DNA of 64,000 bases from CAVUFH01 sp963740835 (GTDB lineage Bacteria > Actinomycetota > Acidimicrobiia > IMCC26256 > PALSA-610). Within the stretch, counting starts at the first letter, position 1; the number at the start of each line of letters is the position of its first letter. The notes under the pieces were generated by a model. That model searched no databases. It saw only the letters and a list, made by a program, of their open reading frames with translations, and had not been told where the DNA came from. Positions 16,775 to 26,637 of this stretch are shown in pieces. The stretch is taken from the NCBI GenBank assembly GCA_963740835.1, contig CAVUFH010000002.1, forward strand, positions 806,001 to 870,000, in the 5' to 3' direction. Both the position numbers and the translations under genes were made by a program.

Positions 16775-18494
16775 GTGACCGCACTGCACGAGATGAACGG
16801 GTACGCAGCCCAGACCGACGTTTCCGGACCGCGGGGTCCGCATCGATGTGGACGACCTCGGCCGGCGGTTCCGCCAGCGGGGCGGCGACGTCGTGCTCCT
16901 CGACGCGCGTGTCGTTCACGGTGTCGGCCGGCGAGCTCGTCGCGATCGTGGGGCCGAGCGGCGCCGGGAAGACGACGCTGCTGGAGACCATCGCGGGCGT
17001 TGCCCCGGCGACATCCGGCTCGGTGCGCTTCGACGGCATCGACGTGCACGCCAACGCGAAGACCTTCCGCGGCGTGCTCGGATACGTGCCGCAAGACGAC
17101 ATCATCCATGCCGATCTGCCGCTCGAACGCACGCTCCGTTACGCCGCGCAACTGCGGCTGCCATCGTCGGCTCGGCGCGACCGAGATCGATGACGCGGTC
17201 CGGAGCGCGATCGAAGCCGTCGGCCTGACCGCTCAAGCCGGCACTCGGGTCGGCTCACTCAGTGGCGGTCAACGCAAACGCGCCAGCATCGCCGTCGAGC
17301 TGCTCACCGATCCCATGGTCTTCTTCCTCGACGAGCCGACCTCGGGTCTCGATCCGATCACGAGCGCGGAGCTCATCGTGCGGCTGCGCGGGCTCGCCGA
17401 CCAGTCGGCGACTGTCGTGTTCACGACCCACTCGGTCGAGGACCTCGCGACGTGCGATCGCATCGTGTTCATGACGCGAGGTGGACGGGTCGGGTTCGTC
17501 GGAACCGTCGACGAAGCCTTCGCGCGGTTCGGTGTCGGGTCGGTGCCCGAGCTGTACCGACACCTGGCGAAGGAGCACGCGAGTACCGACGGGAGAGCGA
17601 CGGCCCCCGCGTTGCCGAGCGCGGCGCCGGGCGCGCCCGCGATCGTCGCGGCGACCGGTGGCAAATGGTCTCACGCAGTGGCGCGTCCTGACCCGCCGCA
17701 CCTTCGAGACCATCGTCCGCAACCGGTTGACGCTTGCGATCTTGATCGGGTCACCTGCACTGGTCGTCGCCATGTTCGCCATCTTGTTCCGGCCTGGCGC
17801 GTTCGACGTGCAGGATCCGAGTCCGAGCTCGATGGTCATGATCGGTTTCTGGATCGTCTTCGCGGCCTTCTTCTTCGGGCTGACGTACGGCTTGCTCCAG
17901 ATCTGCACGGAGCGAAGCATCCTGCGTCGTGAGCGCCTCGTCGGGCTGCGGCCCGGCGCGTACGTGGCGTCGAAGGTGACGGTCCTGGTGCCGTTCCTCC
18001 TCTTGGTCATCGTGACCATGCTCGGCGTTTTGCGCCTGCTGGACCGGCTCCCGAGTCGCTCACTCGCGACGTACGTGTCGATCGGCTTCGGCCTCCTGCT
18101 GTGCTCGATCGCGGCCCTGGGCCTCGGGCTGCTCACGTCCGCAACGGTCGGCAATGTCGCGCAAGCAACGCTTGCCCTTCCGATGTTGTGCTTTCCCGCA
18201 GTGCTGTTCTCGGGGGCCATCCTTCCGGTGCACCTCATGGCCGCCCCGGGCGCAGCCCTCAGTGCGGTGATCCCGTCGCGGTACAGCTTCGAAGCGATCG
18301 GGCACGACCTCGGGGCGCGGCACATCCTCGCCAACGGCGGCTCGCGGCTCGGTCCTCCGTTGCTCGCGTCGTACGGCGACGCGGGCACGTGGTCGACCGG
18401 CACGTATTGGCTGACCCTCGCCGCGTTCGCACTCGTGTTCCTCGCTGCGACCTGGGTCGTGGTCGCGCGGAGCACGCGCACTTCGATGCGTTGA
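16775..18494 (+). CDS. ABC exporter, fused ATPase and ABC-2 permease (ABCG type), several frame breaks
   Basis: Begins at a GTG behind gggagg. Reading through the breaks gives an ATPase domain: VRIDVDDLGRRFRQRGGD, Walker A VGPSGAGKTTLLE, Q-loop YVPQDD, signature SGGQRKRASIAVELL, Walker B VFFLDEPTSGLDP and switch His FTTHS. A linker follows, then a permease with six hydrophobic helices (from TFETIVRNRLTLAILIG, about 17700-18494). This ATPase-then-permease order is the ABCG half-transporter layout. Shifts lie near 16830, 16905, 17170 and 17670. Protein similarity continues cleanly across each, so they look like sequence errors. Controlled by the divergent TetR; probably exports a lipophilic compound. 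Confidence 0.8.
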
Positions 18495-18535
18495 GGCCTG
18501 TCCACCAAAGAAATCCACACCAAGGGAGTCAACTG

Positions 18536-19348
18536 ATGAATCCGAACCAGGCGCTGTGGGAGAAAGGCGACTTCACTCGCATTGCGGCAACGATGCGGGA
18601 GAGTGGTGAAGCGATCGTCAAGGAGTTGGGGATCCGGAACGGGATGAAGGTCTTGGATCTCGGGTGCGGCGACGGCACAACCGCGCTCCCTGCCGCGCGA
18701 CTCGGCGCTGACGTCGTCGGTGCCGACATCGCGACCAATCTCGTCGCCGCGGGCAACAAGCGAGCCGAGGCCGAGGGTCTCGCCAACTGCCGGTTCCAGG
18801 AAGCGGACGCGTCGAACCTCGAGGATCTCGACGACGACAGCTTCGACATGGTCGTGAGCATCTTCGGTGCAATGTTCGCACCGAAGCCGTTCGACGTCGC
18901 CAAGGAGATGGTGCGCGTGACGCGGCCCGGCGGTCGGATCGTCATGGGGAACTGGATCCCCAATGATCCGACGCTCGTCGCACAGATCTTGAAGATCAGC
19001 GCCGCGTACTCGCCACCGCCGCCCGAAGGATTCGTCAGTCCGATGCTCTGGGGGGTGGAGGACGACGTGACGGAGCGCTTCACCGCAGCGGGAGTCAAGG
19101 CCGAGAACCTCTCGTTCGCACGAGACACGTATCAGTTCAACTTCGCCGGCGAGCCGCACGAGCTGGTGGCCCTGTTCAGGAACTACTACGGACCGACGAT
19201 GAACGCATTCGAGGCAGCCGAAGCGAACGGTCGTGACGCCGCGCTCCAAGGGGAACTGGAGACACTCTTTGCCGAACACAACGAGAGCGCGACCGAGGGC
19301 GCCACATCGATCGCGGCGACGTTCCTGCGGGTGACGGTTGCCGTGTGA
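18536..19348 (+). CDS. Class I SAM-dependent methyltransferase
   Basis: 270 aa; ATG with aaggga about 10 bp upstream. Motif I VLDLGCGDGTTALPAARLGA, acidic residue ending strand 2 VVGADIA, motif with DAS in FQEADASNLED, and motif IV-like FDMVVSIFGAMFAPKPFD, i.e. the Methyltransf_11/25 fold. The C-terminal half (FNFAGEPHELVALFRNYYGP) gives no substrate clue. 42 bp after the ABC permease and in the same direction, so possibly part of the TetR-controlled unit. Methylates a small molecule by inference. Confidence 0.87.
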   Translation: MNPNQALWEKGDFTRIAATMRESGEAIVKELGIRNGMKVLDLGCGDGTTALPAARLGADVVGADIATNLVAAGNKRAEAEGLANCRFQEADASNLEDLDDDSFDMVVSIFGAMFAPKPFDVAKEMVRVTRPGGRIVMGNWIPNDPTLVAQILKISAAYSPPPPEGFVSPMLWGVEDDVTERFTAAGVKAENLSFARDTYQFNFAGEPHELVALFRNYYGPTMNAFEAAEANGRDAALQGELETLFAEHNESATEGATSIAATFLRVTVAV

Positions 19349-19365
19349 AGGAGCGACGAGCGCGG

Positions 19366-19974
19366 TCAGGCCTCTTTCACCACTGAGTACCAAACCCGGT
19401 CCGCCACTGCGTGCACGCGGTCGCCGATGCGCGACAACCGGCGGTACACCTCACGGCGACCCATGACCTCGCGCAGGTCCGAAACCTCGAGCAGTGCCGA
19501 CATCGCCACCCGGTAGGCATGTTCGACCCGACGCTGGCTCTTGATCGCGGCGTCGGCGCGTTGCGTGGCGTCGTCATTGGTGCCCAGGCACCCGAACGCA
19601 TCGGCAAGGTGGTGCACCGCGTCGGCGAGCAGCGTCGCCATCTCCTTCGTCGGCGCGTCCGGCGCCATGGCGATGACTTCCATCTCGCGCACGAGGTTCT
19701 TTGCGGCGTTCAACACTTCGTCGAGATCTGCAGAGAGGGTGTACAAGTCCTCGGCGTCGAGCGGCGGAGAGAACGCGTCGCGGACCGCCTGCCACAGTCC
19801 GCGCTTCACCTCGTCGGCCCGATGTTCGAGATCGCGCACGGTCTCGGCCGCGCCCACATCGCCGCTCGACCATGCGACGAGCGCGTCCATCGCCTGCACC
19901 GTGATCGTCGCTTGCTTGCGGAGCATGCCGAGCAGGTCAGGGTTCTCGGGCAGGAACCAGTGCTTCGTGGTCAC
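19366..19974 (-). CDS. DUF47 (PhoU-like) phosphate transport accessory protein
   Basis: 202 aa, all-helical, with conserved LEHRADEVKRGLWQAV and DAEDLYTLSADLDEVLN, the acidic repeats of the PhoU-like DUF47 family. GTG start overlaps the stop of the upstream Pit gene (GTGA). Members pair with Pit phosphate transporters and modulate uptake; the coupling here supports that role. Converges with the methyltransferase gene, 17 bp apart. Confidence 0.9.
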   Translation of the reverse strand: MTTKHWFLPENPDLLGMLRKQATITVQAMDALVAWSSGDVGAAETVRDLEHRADEVKRGLWQAVRDAFSPPLDAEDLYTLSADLDEVLNAAKNLVREMEVIAMAPDAPTKEMATLLADAVHHLADAFGCLGTNDDATQRADAAIKSQRRVEHAYRVAMSALLEVSDLREVMGRREVYRRLSRIGDRVHAVADRVWYSVVKEA

Positions 19975-20981
19975 GTGAGCCACCTCCAGGGAACGAGCGC
20001 AGCGACCGCGAACACGGCCGTCGCAGGAACGGTCACGAGCCAGGCGAGCAGCATGGCCCGGACCACGGGCCAGCGCACATGGCGCCAGCGGTGGCGTCCT
20101 CCGCCGACGCCCACCACCGAAGAAGCGACGACCTGCGTCGTGCTGACGGGCGCGCCGAGCAGCGACGCGCCGAGGAGGACGGCCGTGGAACCGCTTTGGC
20201 TCGAGAGTGCGTCGATCGGTCGGATCCTGACGATGCGCTGCCCGATAGTCCGCACGATGGGCCAGCCGCCGAGCGCGGTTCCCGCCGTGAGTGCTGCGCC
20301 GCACGCGAGCTCGACCCAGGTCGGCGGTGCGAGATGTTGCAGCTCGCCTCCGGCCACGAGCAAGAGCGCGACCACACCGACGGCCTTCTGCGCGTCATTT
20401 GCGCCGTGACTGAGCGCAAGACCTTCGGACATCGCCCATTGCCCGGCCCGCACGGGACCGCGCACGCGCCGGGTGCTCCGCTGCGCGACGCGCCGCAGCG
20501 CGCGGTCGACGACGAGTCCGGCCACGAAACCCAGCACCGGCGCGATCGTCAAGACGACAGCGACGCCGATCACACCAACGGGCTTGATCCCGTCGAATCC
20601 ACCCCAGTCGACCGAGCCCGTACCACCCTCGGCGAGCGCGGCGCCGACGAGCCCGCCGAGGAGCGCGTGGCCCGAGCTCGAGGGCAGCCCGCGCCACCAC
20701 GTCAGCGCGTTCCATGCGACTGCGCCCGTGAGTGCGGCGCCCAGGACTTGGATCACGTCGTTCGTCGGCACCGTCACGATGCCTGCGATTGTGTTTGCGA
20801 CCGCGCTCCCGAGCACCAGCGGGCCGACGATGTTTCCCGCGCCGGCAAGCAGCACTGCGGTGCCCGGGCGCGCCGCACGAGTTGCTACGAGCGTTGCGAT
20901 CGCGTTGGCCGCGTCGTGCACGCCGTTGGTGAACGCAAACAACAGTGCCATCACGACTGCGACGACAAGCCCGGAGCTCAT
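19971..20981 (-). CDS. Pit-family inorganic phosphate transporter
   Basis: 336 aa, about ten membrane helices. Both inverted-repeat signatures are present: FTNGVHDAANAIAT near the N-terminus and LSHGANDAQKAVG near residue 190, together with SSGHALLGGLVGA and PVSTTQVVASSVVG. These identify a low-affinity, proton- or sodium-coupled phosphate permease. First gene of a two-gene operon with the DUF47 gene. Confidence 0.95.
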   Translation of the reverse strand: MSSGLVVAVVMALLFAFTNGVHDAANAIATLVATRAARPGTAVLLAGAGNIVGPLVLGSAVANTIAGIVTVPTNDVIQVLGAALTGAVAWNALTWWRGLPSSSGHALLGGLVGAALAEGGTGSVDWGGFDGIKPVGVIGVAVVLTIAPVLGFVAGLVVDRALRRVAQRSTRRVRGPVRAGQWAMSEGLALSHGANDAQKAVGVVALLLVAGGELQHLAPPTWVELACGAALTAGTALGGWPIVRTIGQRIVRIRPIDALSSQSGSTAVLLGASLLGAPVSTTQVVASSVVGVGGGRHRWRHVRWPVVRAMLLAWLVTVPATAVFAVAALVPWRWLT

Positions 20982-21024
20982 CGAGTGATTCTGGTCGCCC
21001 TGGAGCGCGGCGCGCTCAAGGATG

Positions 21025-22434
21025 TCAGGCAGTCACGTGTCGGGTGCGCCCGGGTCCGCCGGTGAGATCGGCGATTTCGTCGAAGCCATCGCGGAGGCAT
21101 TCGATCATCACGGATGCGTCTGGAATCGCACCCGTGTCGACATTGATGCCGATGTAGCAGGTCTGGTCGTAAGAGACGAGCGTCGTGTTGAGCGCGGCGC
21201 CGATCGTCGGCCCGAACGCGTACCACTCGGCGACGCGCGCTCCCGCGAGATACACGGGCATGTCGATGCCGGGCACGTTGCTCGCCAGGAAATCGACATG
21301 CTTGAGCATCCCTCCTACGTAGCTCTGCGGGAGCACGTTGAGCGCGCCGGCGATCGTGTTCGTATACGCGACCGCAGGTTCGTGCCGGGCGTCCATGCAC
21401 AGATCATGGATGCCGCGCATGCGCGCCACCGGATCTCGTAGCGCGACGGGTGTCTTGAATCGCATGAGCGTGATGCGATTTCCGCCGATCGGATCGTCGG
21501 GTTTGCGAATGCTGATCGGCATGGTGACGCGGAGCTCCTCGACCGTGGCGTCGTGGCGCTCGTGGTACTGCCGCAACCCCCCGCTCAATGCGGCCAAGAA
21601 GGCGTCGTTCACCGTGAGCCCGGCGGAGCGAGCGGCGTCGCGCAGCGCATCGAGAGGGAGCGCGAGCGCGTCGTAGTGCCACGCGAGGCGCCGTTCCTGC
21701 ATCACGGGCGAGAGGGTCGCGCGAACGGGCTGCACCGTCCGTGCGATCGAACGGGCGGTCCCGATACCGCTGCTCAGCGCGGTACGCGGATGTTGCGCGG
21801 CGTCGAAGAGCAACCGTGGAGCGGTGCGAAGCGAGTCGCGTAGGACGCCGCGCGTACGCGACATGTTGTGGACGAGCGCATCGCGCACGAGATCGGCCTG
21901 GGAGAGTCGTTGTTGGGTCGGAGGTTGTGGCATCGGACCGAGTTCGGGCGAGTCGGGCGCGAGGTCGAAGAGGTTCTTCGCCATCTCCATGCCGCCGACG
22001 CCGTCCGTCAGCGTGTGGTGCAGCTTCATCAGCAGTGCGGTCCGGCCGCCCTCCAGCCCTTCCACGAGCGTGAATTCCCACAGGGCGCGCTGCCGGTCGA
22101 ACCCCGCCATCCCGGTGTGGCAGGCATAGTCGAAGACGTCTCCGATGCGGGCCGGCGCGGGTGCGGCGATACGTCGCACGTGGAACCCGAGCTCGAAGTC
22201 GTTGTCGACCACCCAGCGGGGATTCGCGATCCGCAGCGGCGCTTGCACGACCTTGTGACGGAATCCGGGTGTGGTTCGGCACGCGCGCTCGACCCGATCG
22301 AACAGGCGGTTCACATCCGGCTGTCCGTCGAGCAGCACCACGCTCACGACCGTCGAGCGGAGCAGCGGATCGGCTTCCATGTACCAGGAGAACGCATCAC
22401 TGTCGCGCATGTAGGGATCGGTCGCGGTGCTCAT
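21025..22434 (-). CDS. Wax ester synthase / diacylglycerol acyltransferase (WS/DGAT)
   Basis: 469 aa. Acyl-CoA-dependent acyltransferase making triacylglycerol or wax esters. The N-terminus MRDSDAFSWYMEADP resembles the family opening; the catalytic motif is LMKLHHTLTDGVGGM (HHxxxDG, about residue 135); the C-terminal domain has SNVPGIDMPVYLAGA and GINVDTGAIPD. The ATG lies 4 bp after the patatin stop, so the two are co-transcribed. With the patatin and two cyclase-domain genes upstream this looks like a regulated storage-lipid unit. Confidence 0.93.
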   Translation of the reverse strand: MSTATDPYMRDSDAFSWYMEADPLLRSTVVSVVLLDGQPDVNRLFDRVERACRTTPGFRHKVVQAPLRIANPRWVVDNDFELGFHVRRIAAPAPARIGDVFDYACHTGMAGFDRQRALWEFTLVEGLEGGRTALLMKLHHTLTDGVGGMEMAKNLFDLAPDSPELGPMPQPPTQQRLSQADLVRDALVHNMSRTRGVLRDSLRTAPRLLFDAAQHPRTALSSGIGTARSIARTVQPVRATLSPVMQERRLAWHYDALALPLDALRDAARSAGLTVNDAFLAALSGGLRQYHERHDATVEELRVTMPISIRKPDDPIGGNRITLMRFKTPVALRDPVARMRGIHDLCMDARHEPAVAYTNTIAGALNVLPQSYVGGMLKHVDFLASNVPGIDMPVYLAGARVAEWYAFGPTIGAALNTTLVSYDQTCYIGINVDTGAIPDASVMIECLRDGFDEIADLTGGPGRTRHVTA

Positions 22435-22438
22435 CGAA

Positions 22439-23587
22439 TCACCTCGTGGCGGTCGCGAGGTGGGAGCGCGCCGAGACCAGCGAGTCGAGCGCGCGCATCC
22501 CTTCCCTGCGGCCGGCAAGCATGAACGCGGCCCACTCGGCGTTGTTCAGGAATTGCCGGTAGAACCCCAGCCCGCGCACCTTCTCGTACGGCACCGGCTC
22601 GATCATCATCACCGGCATGGCGGCGCGGAGCCGTCCGAGGTTCACACGCGCGAGCTGGGTCTGCTGGCAGGTCCGGACCTGTCCGGCGATCGTGACGATG
22701 CTCGCACGCTCCCGTTCCCACCCGCGCACGTCCTCTCCCGCGAACTGCGGGGGGTAGAAACCGTTCACTGCGACCGCGGCGTCGGCAGGAGGCTCGATGT
22801 CGAGTCCGGGCACTACTGGGAAGATGTCGACGATGCCCCCGTCGCACCAATGGAACCCGCCGAGCTCGACCGGTTCGATGAAGAGCGGCAATGACACGGC
22901 CATGCGCACGGCACGCGCAACGGTCACGTTCGGGTGCGTGCGCGGGCCCAAGTACTCCACCCGGTTCTCTTCGATGTTCCAGATCGGCGCGTACGCGGGG
23001 ACGGGCATCTCGGCCAGCGTCATGTCGCCGAGCAGCTCGCGGTACGCGGCCTCGAGGCGGTCACCGCGAACGATGCCGGCGAACCCCCGAGCCCAGGTCG
23101 GGACGAGGAGCGCGAGGCGCCGCCAATCGACGTCGACGTAGTCGCGTGGGCGCAAGCTCAGCGTGAACGCGGCGGTCTCCGCGGCGCTGTGTCCCGCCGC
23201 GATCGGGAAGCCGAACAGTGCCGACCCCGAACAAAGTGAGATCAACGAAGGCTGCAGCCCGCGCTCCTCGAACGCGCGGGCGATGCCGACGACCGATGCC
23301 AGCGCACCGCTCCCGCCCGTTGCGAGCAGCGCGACCCGACGCGTTGTCTGGGCCGGCGGTATGTCCGTGGGCGGGAAGGGTGACTCGGCGGGAGGCCAGC
23401 GATCGAACGGGGTGGTCACGAGCGCACGCCGCGCTTCATCGAGGAAACCGGCGTCTTCGCGCACGCCGGCGACGAAGTCACGGCTGCGCACGATGACGTC
23501 GAAATACTGCCGCAAGCGGAAGACATCGAGGACTGGGCCGAGCATGGCTTCAGCGAACCGCGCATCCTGGCGCCGGACCAGGGCCAT
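22439..23587 (-). CDS. Patatin-like phospholipase/acyl hydrolase
   Basis: 382 aa. After an N-terminal extension of about 85 residues comes ALLATGGSGALASVVG (oxyanion loop), then LISLCSGSALFGFPIAAG at the nucleophile elbow, and WCDGGIVDIFP supplying the dyad Asp. The elbow reads LCSGS rather than the usual GxSxG, though Ser in the expected place is kept. Likely hydrolyses acyl chains from membrane or storage lipids. Overlaps nothing; immediately upstream of WS/DGAT. Confidence 0.87.
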   Translation of the reverse strand: MALVRRQDARFAEAMLGPVLDVFRLRQYFDVIVRSRDFVAGVREDAGFLDEARRALVTTPFDRWPPAESPFPPTDIPPAQTTRRVALLATGGSGALASVVGIARAFEERGLQPSLISLCSGSALFGFPIAAGHSAAETAAFTLSLRPRDYVDVDWRRLALLVPTWARGFAGIVRGDRLEAAYRELLGDMTLAEMPVPAYAPIWNIEENRVEYLGPRTHPNVTVARAVRMAVSLPLFIEPVELGGFHWCDGGIVDIFPVVPGLDIEPPADAAVAVNGFYPPQFAGEDVRGWERERASIVTIAGQVRTCQQTQLARVNLGRLRAAMPVMMIEPVPYEKVRGLGFYRQFLNNAEWAAFMLAGRREGMRALDSLVSARSHLATATR

Positions 23588-23620
23588 TGGACCCCTTGCC
23601 CGGCCGCGATGGGGCGTTCC

Positions 23621-24628
23621 TCAGCGCCCGCCTCGAACCGCGGTCGCGAGGTCCTCGGCCGGACGGAGCAGCAAACCGGCCGCCTCGCTGCAGACGATGC
23701 GATCGGCCGATGCGGAACGCACAAGCTTTGCCGTAGCGTGAATTGCCGGTCCGATGGGTTCGTGGTGCGCGAACTCGACGCGGCCGAGATGGATGGCGCC
23801 GCGAAGCGCAACGCCGAGGGTGCGCGCGTCGGTGCGGGCCGCGCGCACGAATGCAATCGCACGGTCCGGATCGGCAAAGAGCGCGAGGCAACCGTCACCG
23901 AGTTGCTTGAGGTACTGACCGTCTGCGCCGGCGAAGTTCTCCGCGAACAACGCGGCCAATGCGCTCATCAACGCGTGGCCGTCGCCCTTTCGCGCGGCTC
24001 GTTGCGCATCGACGACGTCGAGCATGACGATGGTCGCGATCGGCGGCAGACCGGTGTCGAGGGTGACGAGCGGCGGGAAGTCGTGGGGGAGCGCGGGGCC
24101 ACAGAGCTGGAACACTTCCGTCCAACCCGAGACGTCACGGATCCGGTGCCGGCCGAGGCTCTCGAAGGTCAGTTCCACATCGAGCACATCCGCCGCGAGG
24201 TCGGCGACGGCCGCAGTCGCGACGACCTGGCCACCATGGGCCACCGAGCGAAGTCGCGCGGCGCGATTCACCGCGTTGCCCACGAAATCGTCATCTCGTC
24301 CGCGTACCTCGCCGGCGTAGAGCGCGATCCGGATCCGAACCTCGATACCTCCGGGCCATTGCGTCTCCGCGAGCGCGCGTTGCATCGTTGCCGCGGCGCG
24401 GACCGCGCCGGAGACCGTTGGGAAGACGACGAAGTGGCTGTCGCCTTCGCCACGCGCTTTCACCACGCTGCCACCGTGGCCGGTAGCCGAGACCGCAACG
24501 ACCGAATCGAGGGTGTCGAGCACGTCGGGCATGTGCGCGGGATGGTCGCGCCAGAGGCGCGAGCTGCCCTCGACGTCGGTAAAGCACAGCACGACGAGTC
24601 GCGCCGCGGATGTCTCGGGAGCGGTCAC
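23621..24628 (-). CDS. Class III adenylate/guanylate cyclase with two cyclase domains
   Basis: 335 aa. The first cyclase homology domain (about residues 10-175) has CFTDVEGSSRLWRDHP (first metal Asp), ARGEGDSHFVVF (second metal Asp) and GNAVNRAARLRS with the transition-state Asn and Arg: a plausible active centre. A second domain (about 190-330) keeps LKQLGDGCLALF but has GPAIHATAKLV where Asn/Arg should be, so it looks catalytically degenerate. GTG start overlaps the stop of the upstream cyclase-domain gene. Might signal through cAMP/cGMP to the lipid genes downstream (inference). Confidence 0.85.
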   Translation of the reverse strand: MTAPETSAARLVVLCFTDVEGSSRLWRDHPAHMPDVLDTLDSVVAVSATGHGGSVVKARGEGDSHFVVFPTVSGAVRAAATMQRALAETQWPGGIEVRIRIALYAGEVRGRDDDFVGNAVNRAARLRSVAHGGQVVATAAVADLAADVLDVELTFESLGRHRIRDVSGWTEVFQLCGPALPHDFPPLVTLDTGLPPIATIVMLDVVDAQRAARKGDGHALMSALAALFAENFAGADGQYLKQLGDGCLALFADPDRAIAFVRAARTDARTLGVALRGAIHLGRVEFAHHEPIGPAIHATAKLVRSASADRIVCSEAAGLLLRPAEDLATAVRGGR

Positions 24629-25158
24629 GAGGCAAACGTGTACGTCGCGGGCGGCTGATGCTTCCGCCAGGGCGTTCGTTCCGCGCTCGGCAGTTGCCGG
24701 TAGACCGGTTCGCTCACACGCAGACCGGCACCGGAACCCATGCGGAACGTGTGGATCACACCGTTGCCGACGAGATCGAAGCGCGCGTCGTCTTCCGGTC
24801 CGAGCAGTCCGGTCACGACGGTGGCGCGGTGCACGTTCGTGCCGGTTTCGAGCGCGAGGCCTGCACGCTCCCCGAGCGCGCGGACGTCCTCGCGCAGCAC
24901 GGTCGCGCACGCGACCGCGTCGCGGCCGGCATCGGCGGCGAAGATCGCGAGGCAGTTGTCGCCGCTGTACTTGACGACGCGCCCGCCGTGCTCGGTGACC
25001 CGCTGGGCCGCGAGGACGTAGAAGTCGTCGACCAGCGCCGCGATCTCGATCGCATCGAGCCCGGCGACGGATCGGGTGAAGCCGGCCAGATCGACCAGCA
25101 TCATGACGAGGGTGCGTTCCTCGAAGCGCGTCGAGGACGTGTCCGCACGCGTAGCCAT
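24625..25158 (-). CDS. Stand-alone cyclase homology domain protein, probably inactive
   Basis: 177 aa; ATG with ggaggcc upstream. LVDLAGFTRSVAG and VVKYSGDNCLAIFA correspond to the metal-binding strands of class III cyclases. At the transition-state position it reads GNGVIHTFRMGS, lacking the Asn of N-x-x-x-R, so activity alone is doubtful. It could heterodimerise with the downstream two-domain cyclase, to which it is coupled by a GTGA overlap. First gene of the operon continuing to patatin and WS/DGAT. Confidence 0.8.
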   Translation of the reverse strand: MATRADTSSTRFEERTLVMMLVDLAGFTRSVAGLDAIEIAALVDDFYVLAAQRVTEHGGRVVKYSGDNCLAIFAADAGRDAVACATVLREDVRALGERAGLALETGTNVHRATVVTGLLGPEDDARFDLVGNGVIHTFRMGSGAGLRVSEPVYRQLPSAERTPWRKHQPPATYTFAS

Positions 25159-25256
25159 TTCGGCCTCCTGAGTTCCTGAGCCTGCCTGGTGCGGGGGTGA
25201 CTCCCGCGGGTCCGCGAACGGATACCGAGGACCAGCGTAACGGTCGAGCGGAGCCG

Positions 25257-26634
25257 GTGCATCCACTTGTACTGTCCGCGCTCGTGACGCTGGCGCACGA
25301 GCTGGGTGAGGTCCTGCAGTCCGAGGCCGCACGGCATCAGGTCGCGGGATCCGCGGCCGGCATCGTCGTCGACGGCGAGTGCTTCACTGCGGCTGTCGGC
25401 GTCACGAACGTCGACGCGCCGCTGCCGTTGGATGCGGCCACCCTCTTCCAGGTCGCGTCGATCACCAAGACGTTCAGCGCGGCTGCTGTCGCACTCCTCG
25501 TCCAGGAAGGCAAGGTCGGGTTCGACGACCCGGTGTCGAAGTACCTCCCGGCGCTCGGACCCGCGACCGGCCTCGACCTCGACGAGATGACCGTGACGCA
25601 CATCCTCACGCACCAAGCCGGTTTCGATGGCGACCATCTCTTCGTCGAGCGGGAGACGGAGACGCTCGAGACGCTGCGCGACGCGCGTCGGATCTTTGCA
25701 CCTGGCACCGGTTTCTCGTACAACAACGCGGCGTTCTCGATCGCGGGGGCCGTCATCGAAGCCGCGAGCGGGGAGTCGTACGAATCGTTCGTGCGCGCGC
25801 GCCTGCTCCGACCGCTCGGCCTGACTTCCGCATGCTTCCGCGCCGACGACGCGATCACGTATCGTGTCGCCGCGCCGCACCTTGTCATCGGTGCGGACGC
25901 GGCCGTGCTCCGCGGCGCGGGCTGGCAGCCGGGCTGGGAGCTCGGGCCGGTGGATCGTGCCGCGGGCGGCTTGATCGCATCGGTGGAGCACCTTCTCACG
26001 TGGGCGCGGTTCCAGTGGACCGGTCGCGACGCCGAAGGCACGGAGTTGCTCTCGCGGTCAGCGCTCGAGCACCTGCACACGGCGGTCGTGCGCGAGACCC
26101 GTGACGGCGAGATCGCGTTCGATTGGGAGGTGCAGCACACCGACGGTGTCACGACCATCGAACACGGCGGCCTGACCGTCGGCTACTGCAGCGACCTGGT
26201 GGTCGCGCCCGAGCGCAAGGTCGGATTCGTCGGTCTCACGAACTCCACCAACGGCGCAGCCATGAACCAGGCCGTGCGCCGCTGGGCGCTCGAGCGCGTC
26301 GCCGGTATCCGAGAGACGGACCACGTACCCGATCCCGAGATCGTCGTCGACCCGGCTCGGGTCGCGGGCCGGTACCTCTCGCCGTTCTCGGTGGTCACCG
26401 TCGCAGCCGGCGAGGTGCCCAACACGCTGCAAATGTCCGGGGCGCCGCGTGACGACACGGACGGCTGGAAACCGCCACCCGAGCCGGCCACGACCTTCGC
26501 GTTCTACGCCGATGACCACGCGGTGAGCCTCGACGCGCTCGGGCCTTCGCGCGTCGCCGCGCTTCGGCTACGACGCGAGCGGTCGGGCCGAGTGGATGCA
26601 GTGGGGCTCGCGCCGGTGCCCGCGTCTCGACTGA
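25257..26634 (+). CDS. Serine hydrolase of the beta-lactamase/DD-peptidase fold, one frame break near the end
   Basis: About 458 aa. VASITKTFSAAAVALL holds the SxxK nucleophile, FSYNNAAFSIAGA the YxN motif and IEHGGLTVGYCSD the HxG equivalent of KTG, so the class C beta-lactamase-type site is complete. No signal peptide, hence cytoplasmic: an esterase or peptidase rather than a resistance enzyme. Start uncertain: GTG at 25197, 25257 or 25284 are possible. At about 26557 one extra base breaks the frame; read on, the protein ends RFGYDASGRAEWMQWGSRRC and stops at 26634. Confidence 0.8.
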
Positions 26635-26637
26635 CGA

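Noticed and set aside
17255..19393. Open frame of 712 codons on the minus strand
   Set aside because: Antisense to the ABC permease and methyltransferase genes; no motifs and biased composition.
23621..24910. Extended start of the two-domain cyclase at 24910
   Set aside because: The upstream extension is Arg-rich antisense-like sequence overlapping the neighbouring cyclase gene; the GTG at 24628 gives a family-like N-terminus and a GTGA overlap.
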